Counted from the first letter of the stretch, positions 1 to 9,191 are shown. The stretch: 11,481 nt of DNA from Micrococcales bacterium (GCA_003157445.1 PMJN01000529.1:26056-37536); one strand, 5' to 3'. Notes: generated from the sequence alone by a model not told the origin. Numbers and translations: made by a program.

Positions 1-294
1 GCCGTCGCGCTGTGGGTAGTAGTTCATCGTGTCGATGACGATCTTGTCGCGCAGTTCCTCGGTCGGCACCTGAGGGTAGTTGCGCAGCGGGATGGTGACG
101 ACCACGACATCACCGGCCCGGGCCGCCTCGGCTGGGGTTGCCGCCCTCGCGCGGGGACCTAGATCGTCAATGACGTCCGCAAGGGTCTGGGGTCCCCTGC
201 TGTTGCTGAGCACGACATCGTGGCCTGCAGCAACGGCGAGTCGGGCGACGGTGGTACCGATATTTCCGCTTCCGATAAATCCCCAGGTGGTCAT
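1..294 (-). CDS. NAD(P)-binding reductase, F420-dependent NADP reductase family (3' end beyond window)
   Basis: Only the first 98 codons are inside the window, and the reading frame is open to the left edge. The start is ATG at 294-292, with a GGGAAG-like ribosome binding site about 11 nt upstream. The protein opens with the Rossmann dinucleotide-binding loop GFIGSGNIG (residues 5-13), followed by AAGHDVVLSNSRG (residues 22-34). The basic SNSRG stretch after the second beta strand fits binding of the NADP 2'-phosphate. VVVVTIP and the motif IDTMNYYPQRDG are typical of the COG2085/PF03807 family, which includes F420H2:NADP oxidoreductase and ferric-reductase-like paralogues. These soluble cytoplasmic enzymes transfer hydride to or from NADP. 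Actinomycetes carry many such paralogues, so the exact substrate (F420 or another acceptor) cannot be fixed from the N-terminal domain alone. It is transcribed divergently from the lipoprotein gene to its right. Confidence 0.9.
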   Translation of the reverse strand, partial: MTTWGFIGSGNIGTTVARLAVAAGHDVVLSNSRGPQTLADVIDDLGPRARAATPAEAARAGDVVVVTIPLRNYPQVPTEELRDKIVIDTMNYYPQRDG

Positions 295-377
295 GCTGAC
301 ATCAACTTCCCGGTCGGACACAACATTCCGGTTTGGCTCCGGGATCCTCGACTGCAGCCCAAAGACGCGCGCACTCT

Positions 378-524
378 ATGCGGGTCATTGCTGAGATCGA
401 GTTCAACGATCAGCTCGCCCATTCGCCTGCCAATACCCCCTTTAGTGGATACCGCAGCGACCATCGAGGGCTTGGAAACTTCAGGCTCCTTCCACAGATA
501 CGGACAGGCTTCGCGAGTGGATGA
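378..524 (+). pseudogene. Possible remnant of an EF-Tu domain III-like protein (48 codons)
   Basis: A short frame starting at ATG 378 reads MRVIAEIEF, then after a gap TPFSGYRSDHRG, before ending at TGA 522-524. From memory, small actinobacterial proteins resembling EF-Tu C-terminal domain III begin in this way (MRV-AEIEFL...GGR-TP-SGYR-DH). The spacing and the end are wrong for an intact copy: the expected remainder of roughly 50-70 residues is missing and the tail looks random. There is no convincing ribosome binding site. The frame overlaps the region just upstream of the lipoprotein start and may simply be leader DNA. This is a tentative call based on remembered family resemblance, not a search. 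Confidence 0.25.
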
Positions 525-531
525 TAGAGAC

Positions 532-1722
532 GTGCGCTCTTTACCGTTGCGCGGCTCTTGCGCCTGCGCGCTGGCTTTCGGGTGCGCCGTTGCCCTGCTG
601 GGCGTGGCGGGCTGCACGGCAGGTGACGGGTCGAGCGCGTCGACATCCAGCCGACCCGGTAGCGCAGAGGTGAAGCTGTCGTGGTCTGTGGTGCGACTGC
701 CCACTGGAGTTCAGCCTCTGACCCTGACGGCGATGGGTGACCGGCTGCTAGTCGGAGGCCAAACCACCGGCACTGCGCCTGCTCCACGGATGCTCCTCCT
801 CGACTCCGCCGGGACGGCCAGGCAGGTGCCACTGACGCCGCACAGTGGGTATGCCTTCGAGGCCCGGTGGCAGTCCGTGGCCTCGGACGGCACCCGCGTC
901 ATCGCCATAGGGGCTGCCAACGGTGGGGCCCACTTCAACAGCCGGTGGACGACGTGGAGCGGCACTACCGCGGGTATCCAGGAGTTGCCGCAAAGCTTCT
1001 ACGCATTCGGCGGATGGGGCGCCGGCGACCTCGTCGATGTGGTCGTCACCTCGGCCGGCAACGCGATCCTCGGCACATGGGGCGGCGCGAAGGCGGGCCT
1101 CGATGGTGCTGTATGGCTTTCGTCCGGCCCAGTCTGGACGCGCCAGGATCCTGCGGGGACGGCGCTTCAGAGCACGCCGAGGCTGCTCGTCGGACCCCGG
1201 TCTGCAACGCCCGATGCAGCGGGCATCCTGGTCGCGGGATCGGCCCTGAACCTGGCGCCGGGTTCGGTGGTTCAACATGCGGCGCTGTGGCGATCGACAG
1301 TGCTGAACGCGGGTTGGCGTCGACTAGACCTGCCAGTGCCGGGCAGGTCCAGCGAGGCCGTGTCCGCCTGCTGCAGCGGTGACCAATGCTTTATCTCTGG
1401 GCGGGTCGATGGATCTCTGGGGATGTGGGACCTCAGCGGCGACATCGCAACACGGCTGCCGGATGTACCGGCGGTAGCGGTCGGCGACAGCGACCCACTG
1501 CCAGACCCGCTGATCATCGGCGGGCACCTCGTCCAGGTCGCAGCGACGCACGGCCACGTGGTGACCCTGACCCGGGATGGGTCCGGATGGTCGGTGTCCG
1601 GCGGGCCCGTGGGCGTGCCCCAGACGGCGGCGCTGGTGGGCGCGCACCTCTACGTCACCGTTACGCACGGATCAGGGACCCCGGCCACGCTCTGGCAGGC
1701 CGACGCCCGGGCGTGGCACTGA
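532..1722 (+). CDS. Predicted secreted lipoprotein of unknown function
   Basis: The frame gives about 396 residues from GTG 532. The N-terminus is a lipoprotein signal peptide: Arg2 and Arg7, a hydrophobic stretch, then the lipobox VAGC with Cys28 as the predicted lipid-modified residue, followed by a Ser/Thr/Gly-rich tether. An alternative in-frame GTG at 517 adds five acidic residues and is less signal-like; neither start has a good ribosome binding site, so the start is uncertain. The mature part has repeated short strands with Trp and Gly-rich turns (RWTTWSG, GAVWLSSG, AALWRST, SLGMWDLSG, ATLWQADA). That pattern is compatible with a beta-propeller-like or exo-sialidase-like fold, but no catalytic motif is visible. 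A CCSGDQC cluster lies near residue 280. The gene sits 15 nt before a small membrane-protein gene and probably shares its mRNA. I recognise no named family. Confidence 0.75.
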   Translation: MRSLPLRGSCACALAFGCAVALLGVAGCTAGDGSSASTSSRPGSAEVKLSWSVVRLPTGVQPLTLTAMGDRLLVGGQTTGTAPAPRMLLLDSAGTARQVPLTPHSGYAFEARWQSVASDGTRVIAIGAANGGAHFNSRWTTWSGTTAGIQELPQSFYAFGGWGAGDLVDVVVTSAGNAILGTWGGAKAGLDGAVWLSSGPVWTRQDPAGTALQSTPRLLVGPRSATPDAAGILVAGSALNLAPGSVVQHAALWRSTVLNAGWRRLDLPVPGRSSEAVSACCSGDQCFISGRVDGSLGMWDLSGDIATRLPDVPAVAVGDSDPLPDPLIIGGHLVQVAATHGHVVTLTRDGSGWSVSGGPVGVPQTAALVGAHLYVTVTHGSGTPATLWQADARAWH

Positions 1723-1737
1723 ACGGGCGCCGCTGAG

Positions 1738-1965
1738 GTGCGCTTTGGTCTGCTCGCCCGTATTCAGGACTTCGCCTGGGACACGTTCCTTCTCGTCCTT
1801 CGCTGGGCACTGCTGGCCTACCTGATCCAGGCAGGCATGATCGAGTACGTGTTCGTCCACAATCACGCCAGTGGGCCACCGCTAGTAGTGGTCACGCTGA
1901 TGCTGGCGATGTTCGCGATCACCATTCCCACCGCGATCGCTGCCGGGCGGCGCAGGCGGCTTTAG
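1738..1965 (+). CDS. Small two-helix membrane protein, unknown function
   Basis: This 75-residue frame opens with GTG at 1738, 15 nt after the stop of the lipoprotein gene. It has two clear hydrophobic segments, residues about 14-34 (TFLLVLRWALLAYLIQAG) and 47-69 (PPLVVVTLMLAMFAITI...), joined by a short loop containing HNHASG. It ends in a basic tail (GRRRRL). By the positive-inside rule the tail is cytoplasmic, so the protein would be a helical hairpin with both ends inside. No strong ribosome binding site precedes the start (CTGAG directly abuts it), so translation may be coupled to the upstream gene. The hydrophobic pattern and gene spacing support a real gene; function is unknown. Confidence 0.62.
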   Translation: MRFGLLARIQDFAWDTFLLVLRWALLAYLIQAGMIEYVFVHNHASGPPLVVVTLMLAMFAITIPTAIAAGRRRRL

Positions 1966-2480
1966 CCCCTGCCTTCGACCCGCATGCAGCGCCGATCGTT
2001 ACCTTGTCGCGCCCGACGCGGCTTTAACCGGGCTGCGCGGGAGGGCAAGGTGTGGACGCATTAGTGAGACGGCCCCACTGGCAATCCCTCCGACAGCGCA
2101 GGTCGCGGACCCTCACGCATCAGACAAGTGCCGTGAGTCCTACACCGATGGGCGAATCCGGACTTCGTCTCGAAGCTTCAACTTGCCCAGCGTGTCGGGT
2201 TTCTTGTCTGGCAGCCTGGGAGGACGCTGGCTGCGTGACGACAATGGCCTTGGCGAACGCAGCGGTGCGATACCTCTGCCTCTGGGATCGGGCCACGACA
2301 TCTTTGGGCGAGCTTGGTGATGGTCGTGTGCTACCACGAGCCGGCCGCAGATCCGTTTCTTGCGCGCCAAGGAAGCCATCCGAGCTGATTGGCACCGCAG
2401 CGAACGTCGCACCAACGAACCGATAGCGGCCGTAGGTGTGCCATCGCAACCTGTCCACGGACCTACATTGGGAGATCACG
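1966..2480. other. Gene-poor stretch, possibly decayed coding DNA
   Basis: No intact gene with start, ribosome binding site and family resemblance was found on either strand. Open frames on both strands overlap each other and look like high-GC shadows. In the plus direction, protein-like segments occur in different frames and run into each other. VCYHEPAADPF (around 2320-2357) is followed, one frame over, by LRAKEAIRADWHRSERRTNE (from 2360), which suggests a frame-broken relic. I do not recognise the family. The last part must hold the promoter of the downstream lipoprotein gene, but no convincing -35/-10 pair stands out. Confidence 0.4.
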
Positions 2481-3104
2481 ATGTTCGTACAGGCTCGCAG
2501 TCGACTCATCAGCGTGCTCGTTTCAATCGGCCTGACGGCAGCGGTGTCGAGCTGCACGACCAGCACCGGTGGCTCGGCTGTCACTGGGACCAGCTCAACC
2601 ACTAGCCAGGCTGTGAAGCAGGCGCCAAATACTTCAAGCGCCAGTTCCACGCAGCCTGCCACGGCCGCCGCCGCATCGACGTCCACCGCGGCTGCGCCCG
2701 CACTGTCTGGCCCGTCTGGAGGGGGAACCCAGGTGACCAGTTACCCAGGCATCTTTGTTGGCGTCTGGGTCGGTCATTCGCGCCAGCTGGTCGTCAATGT
2801 GGACGGGTCGGCGAAGGCGACCTATCGCGCGTACGTATTTTGCAGCCAGAATCCCACGCCGCCGTGCGATCAGGTGATCGGCAACCAGATTGTCGATGGT
2901 GGACAGGTCACCTTGCACGTTGGACAGGTTGTCACGGCGAACCGCATGTCGACGGCGACAGCTTTCGTGCTCACGAGTTCTGACCCGAAGCTCGCACCCG
3001 GATCGGTCCAGACACTCGTGCTCAACGGTGACGTCATCACGTGGACGAATTTCGCCACGTTCTGCGACGCCAAAGCCGAACAAAGCGGGACCTGCGGCGC
3101 TTGA
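2481..3104 (+). CDS. Predicted secreted lipoprotein with Ser/Thr/Ala linker and four-cysteine domain
   Basis: The product has 207 residues. ATG 2481 is chosen because GGGAG lies 6 nt upstream and a proper lipoprotein signal follows directly: Arg6 and Arg8, a hydrophobic core (LISVLVSIGLTAAV) and the lipobox VSSC with Cys25. An earlier in-frame start at 2436 would add 15 residues that spoil the signal. Residues about 26-88 are almost entirely Ser, Thr, Ala, Gly and Pro, a flexible tether that would hold the domain away from the membrane. The C-terminal domain (about 90-207) contains a WVGHSRQL stretch, VNVDGSAKATYR, and four cysteines in FC...PPC and FC...GTC, which could form two disulfides outside the cell. 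Small lipoproteins with an (H-R-L...DG...YR) pattern are frequent in mycobacteria and relatives, but I know no function. The gene appears monocistronic, since a promoter region and TetR gene follow. Confidence 0.86.
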   Translation: MFVQARSRLISVLVSIGLTAAVSSCTTSTGGSAVTGTSSTTSQAVKQAPNTSSASSTQPATAAAASTSTAAAPALSGPSGGGTQVTSYPGIFVGVWVGHSRQLVVNVDGSAKATYRAYVFCSQNPTPPCDQVIGNQIVDGGQVTLHVGQVVTANRMSTATAFVLTSSDPKLAPGSVQTLVLNGDVITWTNFATFCDAKAEQSGTCGA

Positions 3105-3298
3105 GAACCTCACAAGAGGATAGGACGACGCAGTCGCGGGACTGGGCGGGCCCGAAGATGAGCAATCGAGGCTGCCGAAGGACCCCGGTCGCGGCGTCTT
3201 ACCCGTCCTGTCGTGCCCTGACCGCATCAGGATTGTGGCCCTCACGACCTCCCCTGAGGCGGCCACCCGGATTACCACAAACCAGTTTGTTGCATAAC

Positions 3299-3347
3299 GT
3301 GCAGGATTGCGGTTGTGCAAGATTGCGTAGGATGCAATAATCTGCAC
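3299..3347 (+). promoter_or_regulatory. Promoter and candidate operator of the TetR-MFS operon, probably leaderless
   Basis: AATAAT at 3336-3341 is a 5/6 match to the -10 consensus. A weak -35 (TTGTGC, 3313-3318) lies 17 nt upstream. A start 6-7 nt after the -10 falls on the A of ATG 3348, so the mRNA would have no leader, in keeping with the lack of a well-placed ribosome binding site. Overlaying the promoter are two direct copies of GTGCArGATTGCG (3299-3311 and 3315-3327, 12 of 13 identical, 16-bp period) and an inverted partial copy, AATCTGCAC (3339-3347). These bracket both promoter elements, as expected for an autorepressor operator. The link to the TetR protein is inferred from position. 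Confidence 0.55.
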
Positions 3348-5629
<2,282 letters not shown>

Positions 5630-5716
5630 ACGCGCACGCCCCGGGCCAGCGGTGGCCGTCCCTGCTGGCTGGACCTGTTCTCCACCTCATTCGTATTGGG
5701 GCGCAACCGATCTGGT

Positions 5717-5729
5717 GGGCTCGGAGCCC
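5717..5729 (+). terminator. Hairpin in convergent spacer, possible terminator of MFS operon
   Basis: GGGCTC and GAGCCC flank a single G and form a compact GC-only inverted repeat about 90 nt after the MFS stop. No U-tract follows, so it is not a classical intrinsic terminator; actinobacterial terminators often lack one. The very short loop would open one or two pairs in RNA. A weaker hairpin with GCCAGC/GCTGGC arms (5645-5650 and 5664-5669) lies closer to the stop and could serve instead. Confidence 0.3.
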
Positions 5730-5866
5730 GTAACCGTCTCTGGCGTAGGCCCGTAAGGTTCGTCGCCATGGAGAGCACAGCGTTGGTTCTGGGTGCGTTG
5801 GGCAGGTCGGCACTGCCGGTGGACGCCTTCCTTAGTCACGCACATTTGGCCGCAACCTTTGCAAGG

Positions 5867-5899
5867 CGCCGGTGGTCGCGGGTGGGCTGGTCACCGGCG
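5867..5899 (-). terminator. Inverted repeat downstream of the ABC operon, possible terminator
   Basis: CGCCGGTG (5867-5874) and CACCGGCG (5892-5899) form an 8-bp perfect stem with a 17-nt loop. It begins 28 nt past the stop codon of the last ABC permease gene when read on the minus strand. There is no U-run. Position and stem make it the best candidate 3' end for the four-gene operon, but this is inference only. Confidence 0.3.
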
Positions 5900-5927
5900 G
5901 GTGCTGGCGTTGGCTGGTGGTGTGCGG

Positions 5928-6788
5928 TCAACCGCGCAGGTCGCGGTGGGGGAAGATGACGAAACCGACTGCGGAGATGACGACCGCGCAGGCGGCCAGG
6001 ACGGCTCCGAAGCCCCAGTCGAGCCCGTGGACCAGCGCTGGGTTGGCGCTGTAGGGGTACCAGAAGTTGAGCTTCGCCAACCATGCCAGCGACTCGTTCA
6101 CGGGCAGGATCACGGCCAGTGCGAACGAGAGTCCCGCTATCCCTGCGCTGATCGTCATGGTCTGGCGCCGTTGTGAACCAGCTGCGCCGATCGTGAGGGC
6201 GATCGCCCCGAACACCAGGCCCACCAGGGTCGCCTGCCCCGTCGCGGCGAGCAAGAGCCCGACGGCGATACCCATATGGCCGATCACGTTGCCGACCACC
6301 AGTCCTGTGAACATGGCCACGGAAACGATGAGTACATGGGCGAGCATCGTGGCAGTCTTGGCGGCCAGGAACGTGGCCCGGCTCGTCGAGGTAGATAGGA
6401 CCAAGCCCATCGTGCGGGCCTGTTCCTCTCCGGCGGTGGAGGTCCCGCCAGAGATGATCGCCGTGGCGATCAGGAACCCCGGAGCCACCAGCGACATCAT
6501 CTCCGCGTTCACCCACCCCGTCGGGGTAGCCAACGACACGTTCCCCAGGATTCGGTCGAGGACGGCGGGCATGCTGGCCGAAAGAGAGGCGAAAGTCTTC
6601 TTCAGGGGGGGCCACAGTGCTCCGACGCCTGCGCCCATGGCCAGGCTGTAGAAGGCCAGGACGCTGACGACGGTGGCTCGGTCGGCCAAGGCACGGGCGG
6701 CGATCGTGCTTGCGATGGCCCACTGAGTGGGGGGATGCCCCCGTGCTGGTGTCCGCCTGGGGGCAGTGGAAGTGGTGGCGGTGGTCAT
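5928..6788 (-). CDS. ABC-2 type transporter permease (second subunit)
   Basis: This 286-residue integral membrane protein is the last gene of the operon. A cytoplasmic N-terminal stretch of ~25 residues rich in Thr, Ala and Pro precedes the first helix (ADRATVVSVLAFYSLAMGAGVGAL), and about six hydrophobic segments are visible in all. The region STAGEEQARTMGLVLSTSTSRATFLAAK matches the cytoplasmic coupling segment common to ABC-2 permeases (GEE...RT...LL...P-SR-....K). It ends in IFPHRDLRG, mirroring FRRRDLKG at the end of the neighbouring permease. The two are therefore probably diverged duplicates forming a heterodimeric channel with the ATPase. Its ATG lies 3 nt after the stop of the preceding permease (TGA CCC ATG), so it is translationally coupled. 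The long outer loop after helix 1 (WPPLKKTFASLSASMPAVLD) would lie outside. Substrate unknown; export of a drug-like or lipid compound is the usual role. Confidence 0.93.
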   Translation of the reverse strand: MTTATTSTAPRRTPARGHPPTQWAIASTIAARALADRATVVSVLAFYSLAMGAGVGALWPPLKKTFASLSASMPAVLDRILGNVSLATPTGWVNAEMMSLVAPGFLIATAIISGGTSTAGEEQARTMGLVLSTSTSRATFLAAKTATMLAHVLIVSVAMFTGLVVGNVIGHMGIAVGLLLAATGQATLVGLVFGAIALTIGAAGSQRRQTMTISAGIAGLSFALAVILPVNESLAWLAKLNFWYPYSANPALVHGLDWGFGAVLAACAVVISAVGFVIFPHRDLRG

Positions 6789-6791
6789 GGG

Positions 6792-7568
6792 TCAACCTTT
6801 CAGGTCGCGGCGTCGGAAGGTGATGACGGCCACGACAACCGCGAGCGCGCCGAGCCCCGTCAGGACACCCAGGTGCGCGAGGTCGAGGCCGTTGCGCAGA
6901 GGGTCGCTGCTCAGCGCGTAGTACCAGGGGCTCAGCTCGGCCCATCGGCCCATCCCGGCCAGCGGCAGCATCGCGTTGCTCAGGTAGGCGGCGACCGCGA
7001 TCCCGCCTGCGGCGCTGGAAGCGATCTCCGGGCGCCCCGTGGCGGCGCCGATCGCCAGGGCGATCGCGGCGAACGCCAGCCCCAGGAACAGCAGGTGGGT
7101 GACACCGGCGGCGAGCCCTCGTGCGGTGAGCTGGGAGCCATAGGCCAGGTCCGCCAGGGCCATGCCTGCCCAGAAGAGGGCGGTGACCGCCAGGAGCGAC
7201 AGCGTCAGGGCGCTGGCCTTCGCGCTCAGAATGCGGGTGCGGGTGACGGGTTGGGCGCAGAGCATGCTCATGGTTCGGTCCCGCTCTTCGCCGGCGACGG
7301 CCGAGGACCCGGCGATCACCGCGTAGGCGACCAAGGCGATCGGGGCGATGAGGGTGAAGGTCTCCCCGACGATGTACCCCCCCGGCACATTCGACCCGAC
7401 GAACGCCTTCAGGCCCTGGGGCATGTTCTTGGTCAGGTTGTCCACAGTTTGTCTGAGGCTGCCCGAGATCGCTACGGCGAAGAACGCGTAGCCGGCCAGG
7501 GTCAGACCTAGCACCACGGTGCCATTGCGTCGGTGGCGGAGCTCGTGGGTCAGCAGCTCACTGGACAT
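6792..7568 (-). CDS. ABC-2 type transporter permease (first subunit)
   Basis: The product has 258 residues when started at ATG 7568-7566 (MSSELLTHELRHRRN). That start overlaps the end of the ATPase gene by 11 nt. The open frame extends further upstream, but the extra residues are an out-of-frame reading of the ATPase gene. The first helix follows at GTVVLGLTLAGYAFFAVAISG, then a large outer loop, and about five more hydrophobic segments. The ABC-2 coupling segment is SAVAGEERDRTMSMLCAQPVTRTRILSAK (about residues 89-117). The C-terminal FRRRDLKG resembles that of the next gene, showing the two permeases are paralogues. Together with the ATPase they make a two-permease exporter, a layout common in actinobacterial ABC-2 systems for antibiotic or peptide efflux. 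Confidence 0.93.
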   Translation of the reverse strand: MSSELLTHELRHRRNGTVVLGLTLAGYAFFAVAISGSLRQTVDNLTKNMPQGLKAFVGSNVPGGYIVGETFTLIAPIALVAYAVIAGSSAVAGEERDRTMSMLCAQPVTRTRILSAKASALTLSLLAVTALFWAGMALADLAYGSQLTARGLAAGVTHLLFLGLAFAAIALAIGAATGRPEIASSAAGGIAVAAYLSNAMLPLAGMGRWAELSPWYYALSSDPLRNGLDLAHLGVLTGLGALAVVVAVITFRRRDLKG

Positions 7569-8523
7569 GGCTGCTGTCCTTACTGGTCGAGGGCGCCGGA
7601 CGGCCGGTGTCACCCTTTGGATCGTCGCCATCTTCGGTGTCGCGGTAGTAGGCGAGGAAGATCTCCTCGAGGTCCGCGTCGCGAGAGTGCAGGTTGACGA
7701 CCTCATGGGTCATGGCGGCCTGCAGGACTGCGTTGACAGAGCCCTCGTAGGAGACTTCGGCGAACACGCCGTGTATGTCGGCGGCGCGGACGCCCTTGAC
7801 GCCTGCGAACAGGCCTTCGGGCACGGGCTCGGAGTACTCGAAGTCCAGCCGACGGATCGCCTTGCGTTTGAGCTCGGCGACCCGTTCGACCACGACCAGT
7901 CGTCCGTGCCGGATGATCCCGACCCGGTCGGCGACCCGCTCGACCTCCGAAAGGGTGTGTGAGGACAGGAATACCGTGCGCCCGTCCGTGCGGACCTCGC
8001 GCAACATCTCCTGGAAAGTCTGCTGCACCAGCGGGTCCAGGCCCGAGTTCGGCTCGTCCAGGATCAGCAGGGCGGGCTTGTGCATGAACGCCTGGATCAG
8101 GCCGATCTTCTGACGGTTGCCGCTGGAGTACTCTCCCACCTTGCGGGTCAGGTCCGCATCCAACCGCGCCGCGAGCTCTTCGACGTAAGCCATGTCGACC
8201 CCACCGCGCAGCCGCGCGAAGAAGTCAATGGTCTGTCTGCCGGTCAGCTTCGGGTACAGGGACAGGTCACCGGGAAGGTAGCCGATCTGTTGGCGGATCT
8301 GCAGGGAGCGCTCACGGATGTCCAGCCCTAGTACCTGACCGTGGCCGGAGGTCGGGCGCAGCTGGTCCAGGAGCAGGCGGATCGTGGTGGACTTGCCTGC
8401 GCCGTTCGGGCCGAGGAAGCCGAAGATCTCTCCTGCGTTCACCTCAAGGTCGACACCGTTAACCGCGGCCAGGTCACCGAAGTACTTGGTCAGCCCGTTC
8501 GTACGGATCGCTGCCTCAGTCAT
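7558..8523 (-). CDS. ABC transporter ATP-binding protein (ABC-2 exporter ATPase)
   Basis: The 321-residue cytoplasmic ATPase energises the two membrane subunits encoded downstream. All nucleotide-binding motifs are in place: Walker A GPNGAGKST (38-46), Q-loop around Gln79 in QQIGYLPG, signature YSSGNRQKIG (132-141), Walker B ALLILDEP (151-158), D-loop SGLD (160-163) and switch His189 in SSHTLSE. The signature differs from canonical LSGGQ, but Y/L-S-x-GNRQK is usual for ATPases of ABC-2 drug exporters. After the core, residues about 205-300 form the C-terminal accessory domain seen in this group (RRLDFEYSEPVPEG...LEEIFLAYYRD), followed by a Ser/Asp-rich tail. Its ATG overlaps the end of the TetR gene by 8 nt (ATGACTGA), and its own end overlaps the first permease gene by 11 nt, so the operon is tightly coupled. 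Confidence 0.98.
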   Translation of the reverse strand: MTEAAIRTNGLTKYFGDLAAVNGVDLEVNAGEIFGFLGPNGAGKSTTIRLLLDQLRPTSGHGQVLGLDIRERSLQIRQQIGYLPGDLSLYPKLTGRQTIDFFARLRGGVDMAYVEELAARLDADLTRKVGEYSSGNRQKIGLIQAFMHKPALLILDEPNSGLDPLVQQTFQEMLREVRTDGRTVFLSSHTLSEVERVADRVGIIRHGRLVVVERVAELKRKAIRRLDFEYSEPVPEGLFAGVKGVRAADIHGVFAEVSYEGSVNAVLQAAMTHEVVNLHSRDADLEEIFLAYYRDTEDGDDPKGDTGRPAPSTSKDSSHVQ

Positions 8524-9139
8524 GTTTCACGCCTTCTCTTGGTAGAAGCGGCCGCGGGAGCAGGGTCGGGGAGTAGAGGTCCTCGTACGCCAGGCTGATC
8601 CGCTCCTGCAACCTCGGCGACAGGGGGTCTTCACCCAGTGCGCGGGCGATGTGGTCCTGCATGGCCAGCACGCCGATCGTCATACCGGTCATGACAGCTG
8701 CGCAGGCGCGAGTGTCGGTCAGGTCAGGGCCGGACTGGCCGATGAACCATTGCTCGGTCTCATCGACGATCTCATCGAACCTCGACGCGGCCGCAGAGGA
8801 CCCGTCGATCATCGCCCGTCCGAAGTAGCGACGCAGCAGCACCTGACGAGCGCTGAAGGTCACCAGGAATCCCGGATCCGCCTTGCCCTGCTCGAGCGCA
8901 TCCAGCTTGAAGCGGACGAGCTCGCTCAAGACATACGTGTCACAGGCCACTCGCAGCCCGTCCTTGGACCCGAAATGGTGGCGAATGAGGCCACCGGAGA
9001 CGCCAGCCTCCTTGGCGATGTCAAGAACCGCCGTTTCGTCCACGCCATGCTCGGCAAACAGCCGAATCGCGGCTTCCCGGATCCGGGCGCGTGCGGTCAG
9101 GTCCTCGAACGCCGGATTATCAGAGGCTCGCCGTCTCAT
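8516..9139 (-). CDS. TetR/AcrR-family regulator of the ABC exporter operon
   Basis: The product has 207 residues from ATG 9139-9137. This start is preferred because GGAGA lies 6 nt upstream; a longer frame begins inside the operator and is unlikely. The N-terminal HTH spans about residues 18-64 (ARIREAAIRLFAEHGVDETAVLDIAKEAGVSGGLIRHHFGSKDGL). GVSGGLIRHHF is the recognition helix and FGSKDGL the usual following turn. The C-terminal ligand and dimer domain contains FLVTFSARQVLLRRYFGRAMI and a Met/Ala-rich helix (AAVMTGMTIGVLAMQDHIARALG). The gene leads the operon and overlaps the ATPase start by 8 nt. A perfect palindrome sits 25-52 nt upstream, so autorepression with co-control of the exporter is the likely mode. 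The inducer is probably an exported compound, which cannot be identified here. Confidence 0.96.
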   Translation of the reverse strand: MRRRASDNPAFEDLTARARIREAAIRLFAEHGVDETAVLDIAKEAGVSGGLIRHHFGSKDGLRVACDTYVLSELVRFKLDALEQGKADPGFLVTFSARQVLLRRYFGRAMIDGSSAAASRFDEIVDETEQWFIGQSGPDLTDTRACAAVMTGMTIGVLAMQDHIARALGEDPLSPRLQERISLAYEDLYSPTLLPRPLLPREGVKHD

Positions 9140-9144
9140 AAGGT

Positions 9145-9154
9145 GTCTCCTATC
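9145..9154 (-). promoter_or_regulatory. Extra operator half-site overlapping the TetR ribosome binding site
   Basis: GTCTCCTATC matches the left operator arm GTCACCTATC (9165-9174) at 9 of 10 positions and lies exactly 20 bp from it, about two helical turns. The complement of this half-site supplies the GGAGA ribosome binding site of the TetR gene. It may be an accessory binding position, or a by-product of the SD sequence. Confidence 0.35.
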
Positions 9155-9163
9155 TCTCAAGAC

Positions 9164-9191
9164 AGTCACCTATCCATCAGGATAGGTGACT
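9164..9191 (-). promoter_or_regulatory. Perfect 12+4+12 palindrome, TetR operator of the ABC exporter operon
   Basis: Arms AGTCACCTATCC (9164-9175) and GGATAGGTGACT (9180-9191) are exact reverse complements separated by ATCA. The size and dyad form are typical for TetR dimers. The site lies upstream of the TetR gene on its own promoter side. A TAnnnT-type -10 (TATCCT on the minus strand, 9184-9179) falls inside it, so binding would block RNA polymerase. Binding by the neighbouring regulator is inferred from position. Confidence 0.85.

Larger units (their letters stand above)
5630..5927. other. Convergent intergenic spacer between the MFS and ABC operons
   Basis: The two efflux operons converge here, so the spacer must contain the 3' ends of both transcripts. 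It holds three inverted repeats (5645-5669, 5717-5729 and 5867-5899), none followed by a T-run, and a perfect 8-bp direct repeat, GCCCGTAA (5726-5733 and 5749-5756). A short plus-strand frame from ATG 5769 runs 31 nt into the permease gene but shows no family resemblance or ribosome binding site, and I do not call it a gene. Confidence 0.5.

Noticed and set aside
220..531. Upstream extension of the first lipoprotein frame back to ATG 220
   Set aside because: It would overlap the reductase gene antisense, has no family resemblance, and would bury the lipoprotein signal peptide more than 100 residues inside the protein.
2120..2686. 188-codon minus-strand frame
   Set aside because: It runs antisense into the Ser/Ala linker of the lipoprotein gene, which accounts for its Val/Ala-rich stretch. 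No start signal or recognisable domain.
5769..5959. Short plus-strand frame (about 63 codons) in the convergent spacer
   Set aside because: No ribosome binding site or family similarity. It overlaps the end of the permease gene and its 3' half is Gly/Trp/Arg-rich, as in shadow frames.
5836..6945. 369-codon minus-strand open frame overlapping both permease genes
   Set aside because: Its translation is Arg/Pro/Gly-rich and hydrophilic with no family motif. It is the out-of-frame shadow of the well-supported permease genes on the same strand.
6735..7511. 258-codon plus-strand open frame antisense to the first permease
   Set aside because: The Gln/Gly/Asp-rich product is typical of the antisense reading of a GC-rich membrane-protein gene. 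There is no ribosome binding site and no motif.
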